In this document: one piece after another, positions 44,246 through 58,890 of the stretch
Layout: every line of letters begins with the position of its first letter
Position numbering within the stretch: the first letter of the stretch is position 1
NCBI RefSeq assembly: GCF_017562075.2
Contig: NC_054084.1
Span: 20,448,389-20,512,388 of the forward strand
DNA length: 64,000 bases
DNA from: Anopheles merus
Lineage: Eukaryota > Arthropoda > Insecta > Diptera > Culicidae
Direction of reading: 5' to 3'
Program-made: the position numbers and the translations under genes
The notes under the pieces: model-generated
Databases searched by the model: none
Told to the model about the DNA's origin: nothing
The model's input: only the letters and a program-made list of their open reading frames with translations

Positions 44246-44447
44246 CCGAATGATCGAATATGATCATTGCTTAACATTGTATAACATTATGCACAGTGCA
44301 GTTGTAAGCGTATGGCAGCGATCGAGCGAGAGTTTCTTCATAGCTTGTTCAAAAAATTCATATTACATGCATAGGATTCAGAACTCAGAATTATCCTACA
44401 TCACGGACCAAGCTCTTAAAAAATATATCTTCATATCTCCTCCATAC

Positions 44448-44916
44448 TAGTGATGGGAAAAAATTAAGTTTTCGTCGAAATTAATTTCGGCTGGCTTCGA
44501 AGTTTTCTGGAATCGATTCCAGATAGTAGGTCCGGAATCAGAATCATCTTCCGAATTGAAATCGGCTCCAGAATTGGCTCCGGAATCAGAATCGGCTTCG
44601 AAATCGGAGTCGGTTTCCGGATCTCCATAAGAATAGGCGTTTTGGTCCAATGATACTACGAAATGATAATATTATAGAACCCAAATTTGCCATATTCCGG
44701 ATTGATTTTGCTCCTAAAACTTCTTGTTTTAATTCAAGAACTGATTCTTATTTTGGAACTATTTATAATTCTGGAGCAAATTGTGATTTCCAGGTCGATT
44801 TCAATTCTCGAGCCAATTCTGATTCCGGAATCGACTCGGCAACGGAATCGGTTCAGGAAATGGTTCCAAACATGAATTCGGAATTAGGTAGGTCCAATTC
44901 CAAGCTCCCACCACAG
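44448..44916 (+). mobile_element. hAT-like GGAATC element, copy 2
   Basis: Starts TAGTGATGGG and ends GCTCCCACCACAG. It is the reverse orientation of the element at 6192. Beyond the repeat core they share a unique segment, CGCCTATTCTTATGGAGAT, and TTCTGGAATCGATTCCAGAT. The flanks CTCCATAC and CTGCATAG match at 6 of 8, a decayed 8-bp duplication. Confidence 0.6.
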
Positions 44917-47900
44917 CTGCATAGAGCATTTCAAATTCAAAATTTTAATATATTTCAATGTTAATATACTGTCAATATGTTAAAACATATATTCGAAAAT
45001 ACAGTGTTGTTTACGATGTATCGAAAAAGTAAAACTACCCTCAAAAATAGATTCCACATTAAAGTATAGAATTCAATGATGAATTAAATGATAGCTTTAA
45101 AATGTGTTAAGTTAAGGAGCTTTACCGTAATTGCATGTTTTTGTAACATTTTAATAGTTTAAAGTTATAAAAGTAAGCATTTAACGTATTACTTACAAAA
45201 TGTTTAAAAATAGATGTTCAAAAGGACATTTGTAAAATAGTATAAACTTAAAATGAACAACGCAATCATTCTCCTTCCGCTTCTCGCGATGTTTTTCCAT
45301 TGTAATTGTGTCCTGTGATTCTATAAATAGCCTCCATTACCGTTTTACTTTTTTCCAAAACGCCCCGGAAACCGACCGATTTTCCAAACCCATTTCAAAA
45401 TTCAGTCCTGTGCTCATTTCCCACCCTCTTTTAAGCCAACGTCATCGTTGCCATTCTCTGTTGTTCGCTTCGACAAACAGCAGCAGAACATGAAAATGGT
45501 TCGAACTCTAACAATGCTTACCTTACCGCTCACAAACAACATTCAAATTCAAATGTTATGAATGAATAAAGCGTCCTCTGCGGACAGTGACGCAAAGAAA
45601 GGGAAGGAAATAAGATGGCACGGGACACAACACACATACACACAATAAGCAACTGTCCCACAGAAACCATCTTCAGCAAATCACGCCGGAATGCCATTTG
45701 ACTATTTTTAAATTCATTCATAAACATTGGCCCGAACGGTCGCGGGGGGACGGAAAGGAAAGCAGGAACGCACGTCACAGTAAACCCGGGACAACCACGA
45801 CCCCAGGACACACACAACGTGTGTACAACGTAATAGGAATTCCACGATAGGACTGGCATTTCCTTCCAGAAAAAAACGAACACGCATTTACAGATTTGAC
45901 GGCGGAATAGAATAGAAAATGCTTCAAATGCCATACCTTCGATCGATTGGATGATATTAGATTCCATTACTAACACCACCATGTCTCTGTTTGTTAGAGA
46001 AAAAAAGGCTTTTACTATGGCCATGACAACGACAATTTTTGATCTCTCCCCTTTTACAACGAATCCTGCCAATGGTCGCGTCCAATTCCGGCGCTTTTGC
46101 TCAAGGTTTCCATGGGCCACCGTCCCGTCTCTGCTGACCTCGGGGGCCCTCATACCAATCGGGCACTATTCTGCTCGAGCGCAACTATCCACGGTGAAGG
46201 CCAAATGCGGGCCAAACCATGCGTTTGGGGCGGATGTTTTTCGTTCTTTAACGATCCACGCGGGCGTGTGAGGCATTTTTCCACCACGCTGATCCTCGAT
46301 ACACACACCCACACACCCACACATCTACCCATCCTTCCCCTCTTGCCGGGCCAGCAGGCGTCATAAATGATACAATGTTATTGCAACACTGACGACGGGG
46401 CAAGAAAAAGCAGCAGCTTGGCTGCTCCACCACGCGTTGATCGCGAGAAGTGCGTTGATCTTGAGATTTTCTATTTCGCGCGCACACCCCACAAAGAGCG
46501 TTGCAAGAGTGGGCCATTTTTTCGATGTGTGATGATCGCGCGTTCGCGCTTTGATGATGGGTGTTTTTTTTTTCTTTCTTCTACCTCTGTGTGAGTGTAT
46601 GTGGAACGTTCGATCGCGTTTGGTTTAGCGTAATTTTGGAATTAAAAAAGTATTGCACCACAAAAGATATTGCCTGCTGCCAAACCTATTACTGTGAAGT
46701 CGGAAAACGCACCGCAACCGCGTGCTTTGGTCGTTATTTGGTCACGGAACTTGCGCGCAGTTTGGTTTGAATTATGTATGATGTGAAATAAATTACATTA
46801 AACTAGCTACGTTCGCTTTTGATCGCATCAGAATTTCCGACTTCGGTTTACAAGAATGTAAAAAAAAATTGCTGAATAAAATAATTAACCCTCAATATCG
46901 AATGGAATTTGTGGTTAATACAGTGCGCTTGAAGTAGCAAATAAAATAACAGTCAAAACAGATGGAACAACATCATCATCAACAGCGGTGCGAGTCAGTT
47001 TCCGAGAAAAAAAGATGATCCTCATCACTCTCGGAAGTTGTCGGCAGTTGACGTACTTTAGCTGATGATTTAACTGCTCTACTGTATTCTCGGCGATCGG
47101 TTAATGATTCATCCATTCATGCAACAGACGCCAGCGCTCGCCCCGTTTGACGATCGATGAATCATCTACCTCAGTCTCAATGGCATTTACAACTAATGCT
47201 CTGGCTGGGAGACGGGAATCCAGTACGGTATGTAGGCCCACAATCATTATCGTAAGCCCCCCCTCCCCTTCAGACGTCGGTATAATTCCATGTGCGGAAA
47301 TGATAAGCATTGGCGTTCGCTTTCTATTTGCCCCTTGCCACTGCTACGCTACGGCCTTGTCTGGACATTGAGGAATGCCCCACTGTCTTATCGGCATATT
47401 TCTGCGTAGAATTAGGTGCACTGTGTGCTGTGTGTTAAATCGATGACGTAAAGAGCACGTGTGAGTGTGTGGTTATGTTATCTACAATGTCTAGCGTTTC
47501 TTCTTTAGGAAGGGTAAGGTCAGTGTATTGTAACATCATTGGAACATATTATGTTGTATCTACTGACTGTAGAGTATTAATAACTGATGTTTTTTTTATA
47601 TTTTAATATCCCAATAAATTTTGAAGTATGTATGATCATCACTTCTTATAGCTTCTTCCTTAATATTTGTTTCCTTCGTTCAAAAATTACACAAAAACAG
47701 AATGCTCATCTTTTTCAAATCTCAATAATCTACGCTTCAGATCAGCATTGAAAATCACTACAAAACAGTTTTGAACATCAATTTGAAGCTTTGCTGTATC
47801 AGCGTGCAGCACTCAGCTTCGGGGTAGATCACGCCGCACCGATGGAAAGCGCATCGAAGTGGAACATTTTCACAACGGAAGCAAACTGGCACAGTAACCA

Positions 47901-50900
47901 ACCAAACCAAAAATAAAAAAGGGGGAAAAATAGAGGGGAAGAGAGAAGAAAAAAAAACAGAGTAATATTGGCCAAAGCTCCTCTCCTTTCTGCGTTAAAC
48001 TGTGCCGTGGACCATATCTTCATTGCTTCTCCACAGGCTTCCCCTCCCGATAGCATGGCCCAACTTAAAGGTCAATTTCACGTGTGGAACACACGAGTAG
48101 AAAATGAACAATTCTGAGTGATTTTTGAAAGATTTTTTCACCTTCATTTTGTTTATTTTTTCATCAACAAGGAGGAAGAAGAGAGAGCATTCTATAACTA
48201 TTTCCTTTTTATTGGCGTATTTTTTTTATTAACAAAGCCCTGTTAAAATGTATACGAATAAAGAACAGTGACATGGACCTTTCATCACAACGCACGCTCA
48301 AAGCCTTGATGACACCGTAAATTGTCCTCCATCATTCGCCCTGTAAGGAAGCTCATTAATATTAAAGGCTTGGTTCACCACATTAATGGCCTTATCGCTG
48401 TTCCGAATCATTCCAAGTCAAAGAAAGTACTTATCCCGGACGGGCTTGCGTGTGCTTTCCACTACTTCTCCGAAGGCGAAGGCAGAACCTCTAGAACCTT
48501 CTAATTGTCTAAAGGTGTGTCATACAAACGTTCCGGCACGGTAGAATGATTTACTGTAATCGTGCGTTCTGTGCGTCCTGTGCGTTGATGTAATAACTGC
48601 GATTAAGAGCTGGATGGGAGTGGAATTGGGAAAGAAGTACATCGGCAAGTTTGAACTGTGATAATTAAATATCAATCAACGTGAAAGAAATATTGACAAT
48701 ATTTGATGAAACAGTACCTGTTGAACTTCAATCGTTTATAATGTTAATTCCTATTTCATCAAACATTTTTGAATGTACAATACTTTTCGATACACTTTAC
48801 CCTTATTCCGTATGCTCCCAATGTTCGCTATTGCAATCTTCCGTCAAATGTCACAATTTATTATATTTTTATCACCATCAATCATGCCAGTGCGTTGGTT
48901 GCCAGCCCTGCCCTGGGTGGAGCAGCAGTATCAAAGGCGGCTCCTCCGCATAAACGGACAAGCAAGACATGCAACCGTGGGGCGAGTAAGTCGTAGCAAG
49001 CGGCCTGCCGGTCAATGGGTCATTGTGTTACGTCGTACAGCAAAACCTGTAGAGCGAAAGTGGTGCTGTTTGTGTGTATGTGTGTGTTTCTGACCACGTT
49101 TGACCGAACAAGGATAATAATGCGGAAAAAGCGGATATTGAAAGGATTGCATGCGAAAGGGTGGTATACGCGATTGTCCCACTCTGCTCCCACCGTAGTC
49201 GTACCGCGAATTAGGTCAAGGAAATGAGCACCGACCAACCACAGGGGAACACTTGGGGGCGGGAGGAAACGGAACACTACAATTATTTTGTCTGCCAGCT
49301 CGACAAACGCAAACTCTCCACACCCTGGACGATTCGGTTCGGTCACGGATGGGGTCAGTAAAGGATGGTTAAAAGAATGAAGCGGAAAGACCGCATGTGG
49401 TGGTGGCAGTAATGGTGAATATCCTTTTGTGGTTGGGTTCGTTCGCATTCGTTCGTTTTTGCAATCCTTGCATGGATGGTGGTGGTCTGCGTACAAACAA
49501 GTGCCAATCTGAACGATGGCTTTTAATCCTGGGATGGAACGCTGGTTTGCTTCCTGTTTTGCTGTGGTGCAGCAGCTACTGCGTGTACTGTGGCTTGCTG
49601 CACTCGGCTTACGGTGGACTTCCGGCCCGGTGGCTAATTGATTGAAATTAGTGATTGTTGATACTTCCTTTTGCCGTTCCATTTTTTTTTCTGTTTGGAA
49701 TTACAGTGCTGGTAAAAAATGCATGTCAACTCACGCCGAAAAAAGGATATCTTAATACAATAACTTAATAATTAATAATAAATTCAGAAATATTCATTCA
49801 TTAATATTTCAATATTTTCACAGCATTATTTCACTATATTTAATTTGACCATTTAATTTGACTCCTTCTCACACGAATGAAAAACAAGCTGAATCATTCT
49901 TTTCGTGTAGAAAAGCACAAAATGGACAAAAACTGTCAAAATGTAACTACTGCTTACGTAAATATTAAAGAAAATGAATTGTAAAGAATACAAAATTTAA
50001 ACAATAGATTCGCAATAATGATAATAATAGTTCATTCAAATTTGAAAGAGAAATAATGAAAGAAAAATAAAATTGAAGTATGAAACGAAATAAAAGGACA
50101 ATTTAGTTCAAATATATACAGATGTGTTTTAGGAAAATTACAATACAAATAAAGTGAAAAAATAGCCATGCTCTCATTTTGAATCAGCAGAATTTCAAAT
50201 TAATTGTTTTATTCTTTTTAATTGTCTAGTAATTGTATTTTATGTTTAGAGTTTAGAATAAATATAATTGTTTATTGACTTCAGGTTGGCATTATTAGAC
50301 AGAGAAATATTCTTGAAATACATAACAATTAAGTGTTATCAAATGTATTATTTAGATTGAATATTTAACACTGCTAGACACTGAAACTACATAAACTAAT
50401 ATGTTTGAGTTTAAGTAGCCTTGAAATTAGCTTAAATTCCATCACTGCACCCGCGACTGTATTTTGGAATACTCAGACGATGAGTCACTTACGCCTTCCC
50501 ATCGATTTATGCACCAAACGATTGAAACAATACACAACAGTTTGTACTGTATAGATTTCATCCCACGGAAAGTGACAACTTCAATGTTCTCACGAAGTAA
50601 TTTGGGTCCTAAAGTTACATAGAGAGCAAACAAAAAAAAACAACTCAACACTTTTACACTATCATTAAACGATGGAATAAAATATTTACCGCACATCAAA
50701 ATGGTGGCCCACCGGCGCTAGGATTCAATTTTCAATTACCAATGTCGTTCATCGTCCACTTTGTAACTGTGATGAATAATTTATAGAACGCAATAGAATC
50801 GTTCTACATCGCGCGGGCTAAGATTTTCACATTACAAGCAACTTTCCAATGGTAGCAGAGCGGAATGGGAAAGAACAGTGTGGCCATTCCATTTCAAACT

Positions 50901-52005
50901 CAATTTTTAAAGGGCTAGTGGTTTTATGTTCTATTCTACCGTCCGTGGCATTAGCACGATGCTTACTCATCGCCGGTGGTGTGTATGTGTGTGCTGCTAT
51001 TCAGTGTAATGTTGCGTAGGAACGGAAGTTGAAGGCTAGCAAAAGCGCATACATCGCCGAATGATTCGAACGTAATTGGATTGTACCCCGTTGTTTGGTT
51101 GACCAGCGTTCGAGAAGTTTTCTGCTGGCATTTTGCTTGTTTCCTGCCATGATATTTCTGTGCGATTGTTGCATCAGCGCTTTCGATATGCTAAAACAGT
51201 TATTCAATCGAATTTTTCTTAAAGCTTTGAAAGCGACCATACCCGTTCCATAACCTGTTCGTTCGGTTCGATCAATCGATCAATGGGAGTCGCTGCTGTA
51301 GGAGAAGAATTGAGCATTAATTTCTATCACGTATGCCATGACCAGATCGCATTCCGACGCCCCTCTAGACTCAAGTGTGCATTCAAATGCAAGGGTGCAA
51401 CACTTCCGCGATCGTACCCTTCCATCCAGCCACGTACGTATGCTCTCGGCTCTCGCCCGGTTCCCTCTCAGTTCATCTAAACCGGTAATTCCCACCCTAG
51501 GCTTTTTGCTCGATGCAGTGTGGAGGAATAGAAATGTTAGAAAAATAGTTACACGCCACCAACCCCCGCTGCAACGCACCCCGTACCACCGGAAACGTTG
51601 CTCGAACGCTGAGAAACTCTCGAAAGATCTGCTGTGGAAAAAATAAGGAGGGAGCAGTACAGAGTGTGAGAGAAAGTTAGAAAAATGCTACGCAACAACA
51701 CACGGAACGGCCAGCTGCATGTAGAGGTAACAAGAGAAATAGAGAAGGAAGGGAAACAAAAAAACTAAAAGCATTATGAAAATAAGAAGCAATAAGTTGG
51801 GCTGTGTGTCTTTCAATTGGTCTCTTGTACGATAAACACTGATCATGTGCTCAGTCAGCAGAAAAAATGTGTTTTTATACTAACTGTCCTGTCCGCTGTT
51901 TAACAAACTGATTCGTTCGTTTCAATGCTCGTCACCACAAATATAATGGAAGAAAAATATTAAATAATACTGACGCTTCAGTTTGTTTACATTCGCTGGC
52001 AATGG

Positions 52006-52140
52006 CAAGGGTGTCAAACCCTTGTTGAGCAATAATAGCATTTTAGGATTTTAGAGAAAATTTAATATCGAAATTCGACCATACTGATTACATGCACTTT
52101 AAATAATGGACAGAACTGCGACCGCAGTTTGACACCCTTG
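52006..52140. mobile_element. Short hAT-type MITE, 135 bp
   Basis: Perfect 14-bp terminal inverted repeats: CAAGGGTGTCAAAC at the start and GTTTGACACCCTTG at the end. The CA[AG]GGGTGTCAAAC form is typical of hAT elements. No target duplication recognised. Confidence 0.6.
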
Positions 52141-52501
52141 CGCCGAAAAGAATCCCAACAAGTGTTTCATCGTTGCTGGACGGCCGCAGGGGTTGCAAGA
52201 TAATCCGAAGAGCGAGAGGAAACGTAAGCTCGGGCATCTGGCTAGTTCCTATTTCTTACACATTCCGCGAGAGTTGGTTACAACGGTTACAACGAACACA
52301 AACAAGCAGTGAGAGTGGCTGGCGTGGAAGAGCGAAATATAAGCAGTATGGACATTGGGGTCAAGAGGTCATTCTAACAAACTCTTTCGTGATGGCTGCT
52401 ATTGAACGGATAATTAATTTTATAATCTGTTAGTAAGCTAAATGAGCTATGTTTGGTACGATATTTTCCAAACAAGTATTTTATATTTCTAGCTGATTGT
52501 G

Positions 52502-52738
52502 CAGCGTATCAAGCCCGCCAGGCTCCTGTGAGCTGGCCATGTTGTACGCATGGAAACGGACGACCTAGCCCGTAAAGTTTTAAGATAAGGACAGAAGAGG
52601 CGTGGTAGGCCCAAGTTGAGGTGGTAAGATGGCGTAGAGGCGTCCGCCATTAAGATAACAGATTGGCAGACGAAGGCGCGAGACCGGGAGTAGTTTCGAA
52701 CACTCCCGAGGGCGGCCAAGACCGCAAAGCGGTTGTAG
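52502..52738 (+). mobile_element. Decayed 3' end of a non-LTR retrotransposon
   Basis: One frame reads the characteristic C-terminal tail of retrotransposon reverse transcriptases: AGHVVRMETDDLARKVLR, then RRGRPKLRW and DWQTKARDRE, ending KTAKRL-stop. Four in-frame stops interrupt it, so it is dead. The 3' end runs into GGTAACAACAACAAG, a simple tail. Everything upstream of the last ~80 codons is missing, the usual 5' truncation. Confidence 0.7.
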
Positions 52739-53039
52739 TGCCGGGTAACAACAACAAGTCGTTTTCCTTCTGCTGTACGAAGTCTTTTTAGAATCCTTTT
52801 AGACTGACAATTTGAGCCGTTTTGACCCCGTTTAGGAGTCGTTTTGTGGAATTTTGGCGCTTGGAATATTTTTATCTTTTGTTATGTCTTGTTGTGTATT
52901 GTGCCAGTGATCAGGAGTTTTGATTTAAAGTGAAAAGTCTATTGTTTATGTTTTATTTTTTATTGTTTTTGAAACAAAAATCATCCCGGGCTTAATTTTA
53001 TTAATAACGTTAAGCCTTCCAATCACTTTAAACACGCCA

Positions 53040-54522
53040 ACATACGAATGGGCTCCATTTTGCCCCGGCCTTCCACACAACGGCTAATCAAGAGAGCGTT
53101 CGACGTCTGGCCGCCGTCTACAGTTTGAATTGCCGCGGCGGTACCGCTCACAAAAACGCGCTGTTCAGTCTCGCCGAGCTGGGTGGACCGGTATCGCGGC
53201 TTTTCTAACGCGCGCGCGAGCGCCCGTCATTTCCACAGTGTGTCCCTCTCAACGAACATCGCGCGAGATCGCGATCACATTCAACACACGCGCGCTCGGG
53301 TTGTTTGCCTTTCGATCGTGCGTTATTTGTGCGATTGAAGCGGAACCAAACGGTCGCAACGCTTTCCTATACGTGAGAGTGTGTGGCGCGTGGTGGCCTG
53401 TGAGAAGACCTTCATTTTCGTACAAAGTGTAAACGCGCTCGCGGTACCTTCTCGAAGGGTGCGTGTATTGTTACAATCCCACCCGCGCATCCCGCCGCCT
53501 CCGACTCGATCATCCGTCTTTGTTGTGTCTGCAGATAAAGTCAATCAATTAGAGCACCCGACAAGCACGCTACAGGCAGAGCTGCTTCACCACGCGTTAT
53601 TGCGCGTTCGTGGTGCCCGGACGGGCATTTAAACCTTCTTCGGCTGCTGCTGCTGTAGGTGATAAAAAGGGGCAACAGTAGAAAGCCGACAGTGTGGCAG
53701 AGTGATAAGAAAACAATAGTGATCGTGATTTCTTAACTCTCCGAGAGGGAGAAAAAGGGCCTTCGACTGCACCGTGGGCCGCCAGTGTGCGCCGAATCGT
53801 CGTTGGACGAAGGGCCAGTCTCTGCAGCATAAGTCTGTTGCAACCTTAAATTTCTCTCTTCCTCTCCTTCTCTCGCTTGTTAAGCAGAGGGTTTTTCGAG
53901 TGAGAGCGTACAATGAACCTGTGGCATCTTTGGACGCCGATGCAAATGCACGCACGCACGCCGTACGCATCGTAATTTTGGGTCCGGAAGACGCAGCTGA
54001 GTGTTGAGTGTGTTCCCTCATCGTGATTGTGTTCGGTTCAATGTTGCCACCGTGATCGTGCGTACTTGAGAAATAAAACCCCGCGTGAATAACCCAGCAA
54101 CAGCGTAAAAAGCGTCAACTTGATTATAGACCGCGCGAAGGTATATCGTTTCGGTGTTCAAGGCTGCAGAAGCACGTTTTTTTCGTTCTGCGATCAAGTG
54201 TCGCTTCTTCCGCCTTTAAACCGCTTCTCGTCATATCTAGCCAGCCTTTTGCGTATGTGTGTGTATGTGCGTAGTTTGTGTGGTTTCATCCGAAGAACCG
54301 AACCTCTCCATAAGACCGACGAAGCAGTGAACCAGCCGAGTTTGGATCGTCGAGCGACCTTAAGGAAAGAAAGAAGGGATACAAGATTGGTGTCGCGCGT
54401 TTTTTTTTGAAACCCAACCAGACGTACACATCCGCTTCCATCGTCCGTTGCCAGAGCGTGTGAGTGTGTGAGTCTTTGGCCCTTTTTGTCGGTTTGGGTT
54501 CGTTCCTACTTCCTTCGTGACG
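53040..54522 (+). promoter_or_regulatory. CpG-rich promoter and leader of exon at 54523
   Basis: Base composition changes sharply to GC- and CpG-rich (CGCGCGCGAGCGCCCG near 53210) after AT-rich intron sequence, and stays so to the ATG. It looks like a promoter followed by a long 5' untranslated region of up to about 1 kb with several upstream ATGs. Confidence 0.4.
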
Positions 54523-54630
54523 ATGTCGTACTACGCACCGAAAGCGAAGCCGGTGGCAGGAGGCACCTTGAGGGCCGTCTACGAGAAACTATACAGCAAC
54601 TGTTCAACATTCCGCAAGCTGCACTATGAA
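54523..54630 (+). CDS. Candidate first coding exon 2 of a large gene
   Basis: ATG TCG TAC opens 36 codons (MSYYAPKAKPVAGGTLRAVY, then EKLYSNCSTFRKLHYE) ending TATGAA|GTAAGTAAG, a perfect donor in phase 0. Codon use is GC-rich and gene-like, unlike the surroundings. There is no signal peptide; the basic, Tyr-containing start suggests a cytoplasmic protein. The downstream exons are outside the window. Its phase matches the exon at 43451, consistent with alternative promoters feeding one common exon. Family not recognised. Confidence 0.55.
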
Positions 54631-57600
54631 GTAAGTAAGAAGCAACGGCAACGGAGAAACAGAGTGGTTGGGAGAGTTGGGGAGGAAGTAACTGCTATGC
54701 CGTGCGGTGCCGCGTCAATGTGACGCAAGGTGGTGCCGGCTTAAGACGCTCTATTTCTCGTACATTCTACCGTTTCCATTGAGTCATGTGGTGCTGTTTT
54801 GTCCGATGCTAGATAGGGGCAGATATTAGATTCCCCCCGAAGAGCACAGATTGGCCGTGTTTTGAGATGAAATTCAACTTTGAATGATACTGATCACGCT
54901 AGGGTATTGTACTGGTGGGAGTCTTACTAAAAATAAAGCGACCGGATAGTTTCGTGAAAAAGGTAGTAGAGAACGTTCTGCGGTGTATTAAATCGTAAAT
55001 AAACAGTCGCGCGGTTCTGTTCGGCATCGGGAAAATGCCTGGTGGGCGTAAAGATTTCCCGCTTTTCCTTGTACTTTTTTTTTACGCAAACCACTGATGA
55101 TCGTTGATCATTAGGTCACAAACAGAGAGCACTCTCTGCTCCCTTCTGAAGGTAGCAAAGAGAATCATATCATGACTGACACCGGTTGTGTCCTCCCTCT
55201 CTATCTCGCTTTGTATCTAATAGAATGTGGAAAATAGCGTCGCAGAAAATTATGTCAACCGTCCGTTCTGTTCTGACCGAGATACGGCGTCGAGTCTCCG
55301 TCTCCGAGCACTGACGGTGCATATTTTCCACCGCCTCGATACAGTAATAGACCGTGAATGGTACCACCAAACCAAACGGGTGGTGGTGGTGGTGGTTCTG
55401 TTTATGTGACTTTGGTCGCCATCGTCCCTGCCGGAAGCCAAACAAATCGAAACGAAAAACGCCTCACCGCATCAGCTTCTCGAACCGCGCCACAAACACA
55501 AATTGAAGAGTGTCGAACCGCGCCAGTGAGAGTGTGAGTCAGTTTATTTACTTTTTCAAACTCAGTTTCGTCGGCAAAAGTTTTCCTTTCACGAAGCAAC
55601 ACTCTCAGCACGCCTTTATTATTTAAGGGACAAAACCAAACGGTGCATTTAAACGCAAACGGGAGACGGAGAGATCTGCCACTACCTTAGCCAACACACT
55701 GCCCCAGCTGGGTTGATTCACACAGACACACCGGATGATGTGGAGGGGGAAAGAACAATGTTCTAGAAGTGTCGGGTGACCGCGACCGGCGACCCGCGTG
55801 TGACGAGTGGAATTGTTTCGCCTTCAACGTACGGAAGGTTTTGTTGGACGCAAAGTAAGAGTAATGTGAAACCATTTCAGCTGGCAAATGGAGCTTGTTT
55901 TTTGCTGCTGCTGTTGCCGCCGTGTGGTTCTCCAGTAACGACTGTTTTGACTTCAAGATGGTACGATCGTACGTGTCTGATCAAGTCACCAGCAGCAATC
56001 GGAGTGCGTGCTTTTTGGGCACAATATTTATCCATCCACCATTCTGAGAAGGGGTTTGCGGTTTTGTAATCGATTTGTTATGCTGTTCTATGCTTTTTGC
56101 ATGTTATATCACACATGAAGACAATTTCAGACAAGTAGAAATTCAGCAGAAGGTACACTAAGAATTGGTAAAAGTCTCTCCTCTTGCCAACATTTAGCTA
56201 TCACCGTGTGCTCTAGAGATTCCACCTGTGACGACAAACTAATTAACAACCTGCTTTACCGTCTTGAAATTCTCCCTCTTATTGAGCAACACTTCGAGCG
56301 CATTGCTAAACACCAGCTAATCGGTTTTAAACCAGTGTCCAAGCGCAACAAGTTAGTCAGAGGGACTATTCTCCTTGTCTTAACGGAGTAGCGGCTCACG
56401 TTGCGTGCATTGTTTGCGTGCTTGAGCTGGTGTGTCTAGTGTGTGTCAGCCTTGCCGTCATAGTGTTGACTTGCCAGTGTCCAAATCATACAGACGACGA
56501 GCTGAGCTAATGATCCTATCCAATATATCTATAGGATTAATAACAGTTACATCTTATACTATGGTGAAGATAACTGGAACCAAAAACCTACAACCAGAGT
56601 CCCAATATTCCAAATAAACTAAATTTGCATAATTTCAAAGATCTGATAACGATGCCCTTACCTATATCCGAAGTTAATAACAGTAGTTAACACTTCCAGT
56701 TCTCGTCAACAACATTCTGTGAGATTGAGTGCGACGAGGGACAGATACAATGGTCCATCCGGTCGGGCTCTTGATGTGTTAAACGCCTGCATGTGCTACT
56801 CGAAGGTGTATTTTGTCGCCATTGGACCGACCCCTTCAGTGCAACCGTGTTCCCCCCCCCCCCCGCTGTGCAGAACAAATAAGTAGCAATAGGCCCTGCC
56901 TTACAATCACGGGGCCATTCAAGAGGCCTTTACTTGATGCGTACACAGCTAACACAACCGACCCTATCCCTATCGTGTAGTCAGTCGTTGGTCGCCTCTA
57001 CTTTGATGATATCTGCCAAGATGAGGATGACAAAATTGAGCGATAGTAGTGACCAAGCTGACAACAACGGATGCTGCGATGGGGACCGCGTACGCGTCCT
57101 TGGCAAGCACCATCTCCAGTATGATAATCATCCGTGTTCGGTTGCGATGTTGTTGTGCAACCAAATTCCACTCAATCGCAATCCCGCTTTATTTGTATCT
57201 GCCATGTAAACGGAGGCGTATTAGTACCTTGACCGGTAATAAATTCCCCATCGTATGTTCTTGACTTCCTGCGCAACCTTCAGTTGTTTTGTTGGTGTTG
57301 TGGTGCCTTCTTTTCCAGCAAACTTTCTCGCACAAACTATATCAACTGATATTAAGAGAATGCAACGAATTGTTATTGAGAAGCAATTGAAGCTAATAAA
57401 TATGACTGCTGTGGTTGGGAAATCACAGACCAATCTGTTTGTAAGACATGCGTCATATTTTCACACATTGTTCGCTTTGACTTGGGGAACTTCTTGATCT
57501 TGGACTTCGAGCTCCACCGGCCTGTTGCCGTTCTTTGTTGTGTGTGTTTTGGGTTGATTAGTCTAATCGAATGGAGTGAATTATTGACGATCGTCGATCG

Positions 57601-58862
57601 CTCGCGATTGCGACGACATATGGCGGTTGCGCGGGAGTGTTTTGGGGTCGAAGGCGGCACAGTGCTTTATAATTATTTATAGACCCGTCCGGCGATCGGC
57701 GTTGTGAGCGTTCTATCGCGATCAGCAGGTTACGTACGGGGCAGCTAACGGTGTTTACTACCGTAGTCATTTAGTAGTACAAAACACACATACACACCAA
57801 TGAAGTCAGCTGAGCAGGTGGAAGGGGTTGATAGGAGGGGTAGGAGGAACTGCTATTGACGTTCTCGGGACGCTGATGAGTGCGGAAATTAGCAATTCGT
57901 TTGCACACCGGGTTTTGCGGATCGTTGCAAAGTATAAATATCGATCGAGCGGCACAGATTAAATGCGTGCGCTTAATTTTGCGGCTGGCAGCTGGCGACG
58001 GCGAAGGCCAGAGCTGTTTGGAATGCGTTTTGGACGCAGAAGATTACCAATGGTACGGTGGTCTCCACTTGTGTCACCCATGCCCTTCCTCTACCGGTGC
58101 GGCTATCGACAAATCGTTTAATTCCGCCACACGAGCCAACGATTGTAGATAGCGATTGATTGGTAGTGCTCGGTTCGTAGGTGGGTAGAGACGGTGACCA
58201 GTGGGTGAATAATTCATGTGCTGATAGGTGGGTACCCTTTTTCGGGCAGGCAGGGCAGGGTAGAGAGCGGATAAAGCTAGGTCGTGCCGGAAGAGGTGGT
58301 AAATGCAAATTTGTGCGCATTACTCACTGCGTTTGGAATGGAGAACAAAACACTGACACTGGGAAGTGTTGATAGGAAATAGCAGAAGGTTCTACTGATC
58401 GTGTGCTCACAGTAGTAATGAAATGTGTCAAATGTGTTAAAATAACAACAACATCACAATATCTAGCCAATCAATCATTGCGCCGAACATGAAGCGCTCT
58501 GATATATGATAATATGTGTCAACCAACATCCAGTCCTCCTTCAACGGCACTGGAAGCCAATGAATGTGCAAGATGATAAGTACACAAATAGTGTGTCAGA
58601 GTGTCAGAGCGAGAGTGAGTTGTGACAGAGTAAGTCCAACACCCTCCCATCATTGTGGAGCCGTCCTTCCTCGTCACACATCGCCCTCCAAGGCCAGTGG
58701 AGAAGAGAACAAATTTAGCATCCATTATCACTCGTAGCCCGATTATCTGGCACACCACCTCCTCTCGAGATCTCGGTACTCGTGCACTATATGGCAGTAG
58801 GTGCAGGTATACGTGCCTCTCCGGAACGTATCTGGACGGATGACGATAGATGACTTGCCTGT

Positions 58863-58890
58863 AGAGAGAGAGAGAGAGAGAGTGTGTGTG
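58863..58890. repeat. GA/GT compound microsatellite
   Basis: About ten AG repeats followed by five TG repeats. Confidence 0.8.

Larger units (their letters stand above)
43517..54522 (+). other. Probable long first intron
   Basis: 11 kb without a convincing exon. It contains the mobile elements listed separately, AT-rich stretches (49700-50700) and a GT-rich segment. The open frames of 200-220 codons at 45530-46153 and 49020-49682 (minus) lack any protein-like signature. Confidence 0.4.

Noticed and set aside
45530..46153. 207-codon minus-strand frame
   Set aside because: No ATG-based start with gene-like context, no domain, mixed composition and no splice partners.
49020..49682. 220-codon minus-strand frame
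   Set aside because: Composition of random intronic sequence; no motif, signal peptide or neighbouring exon.
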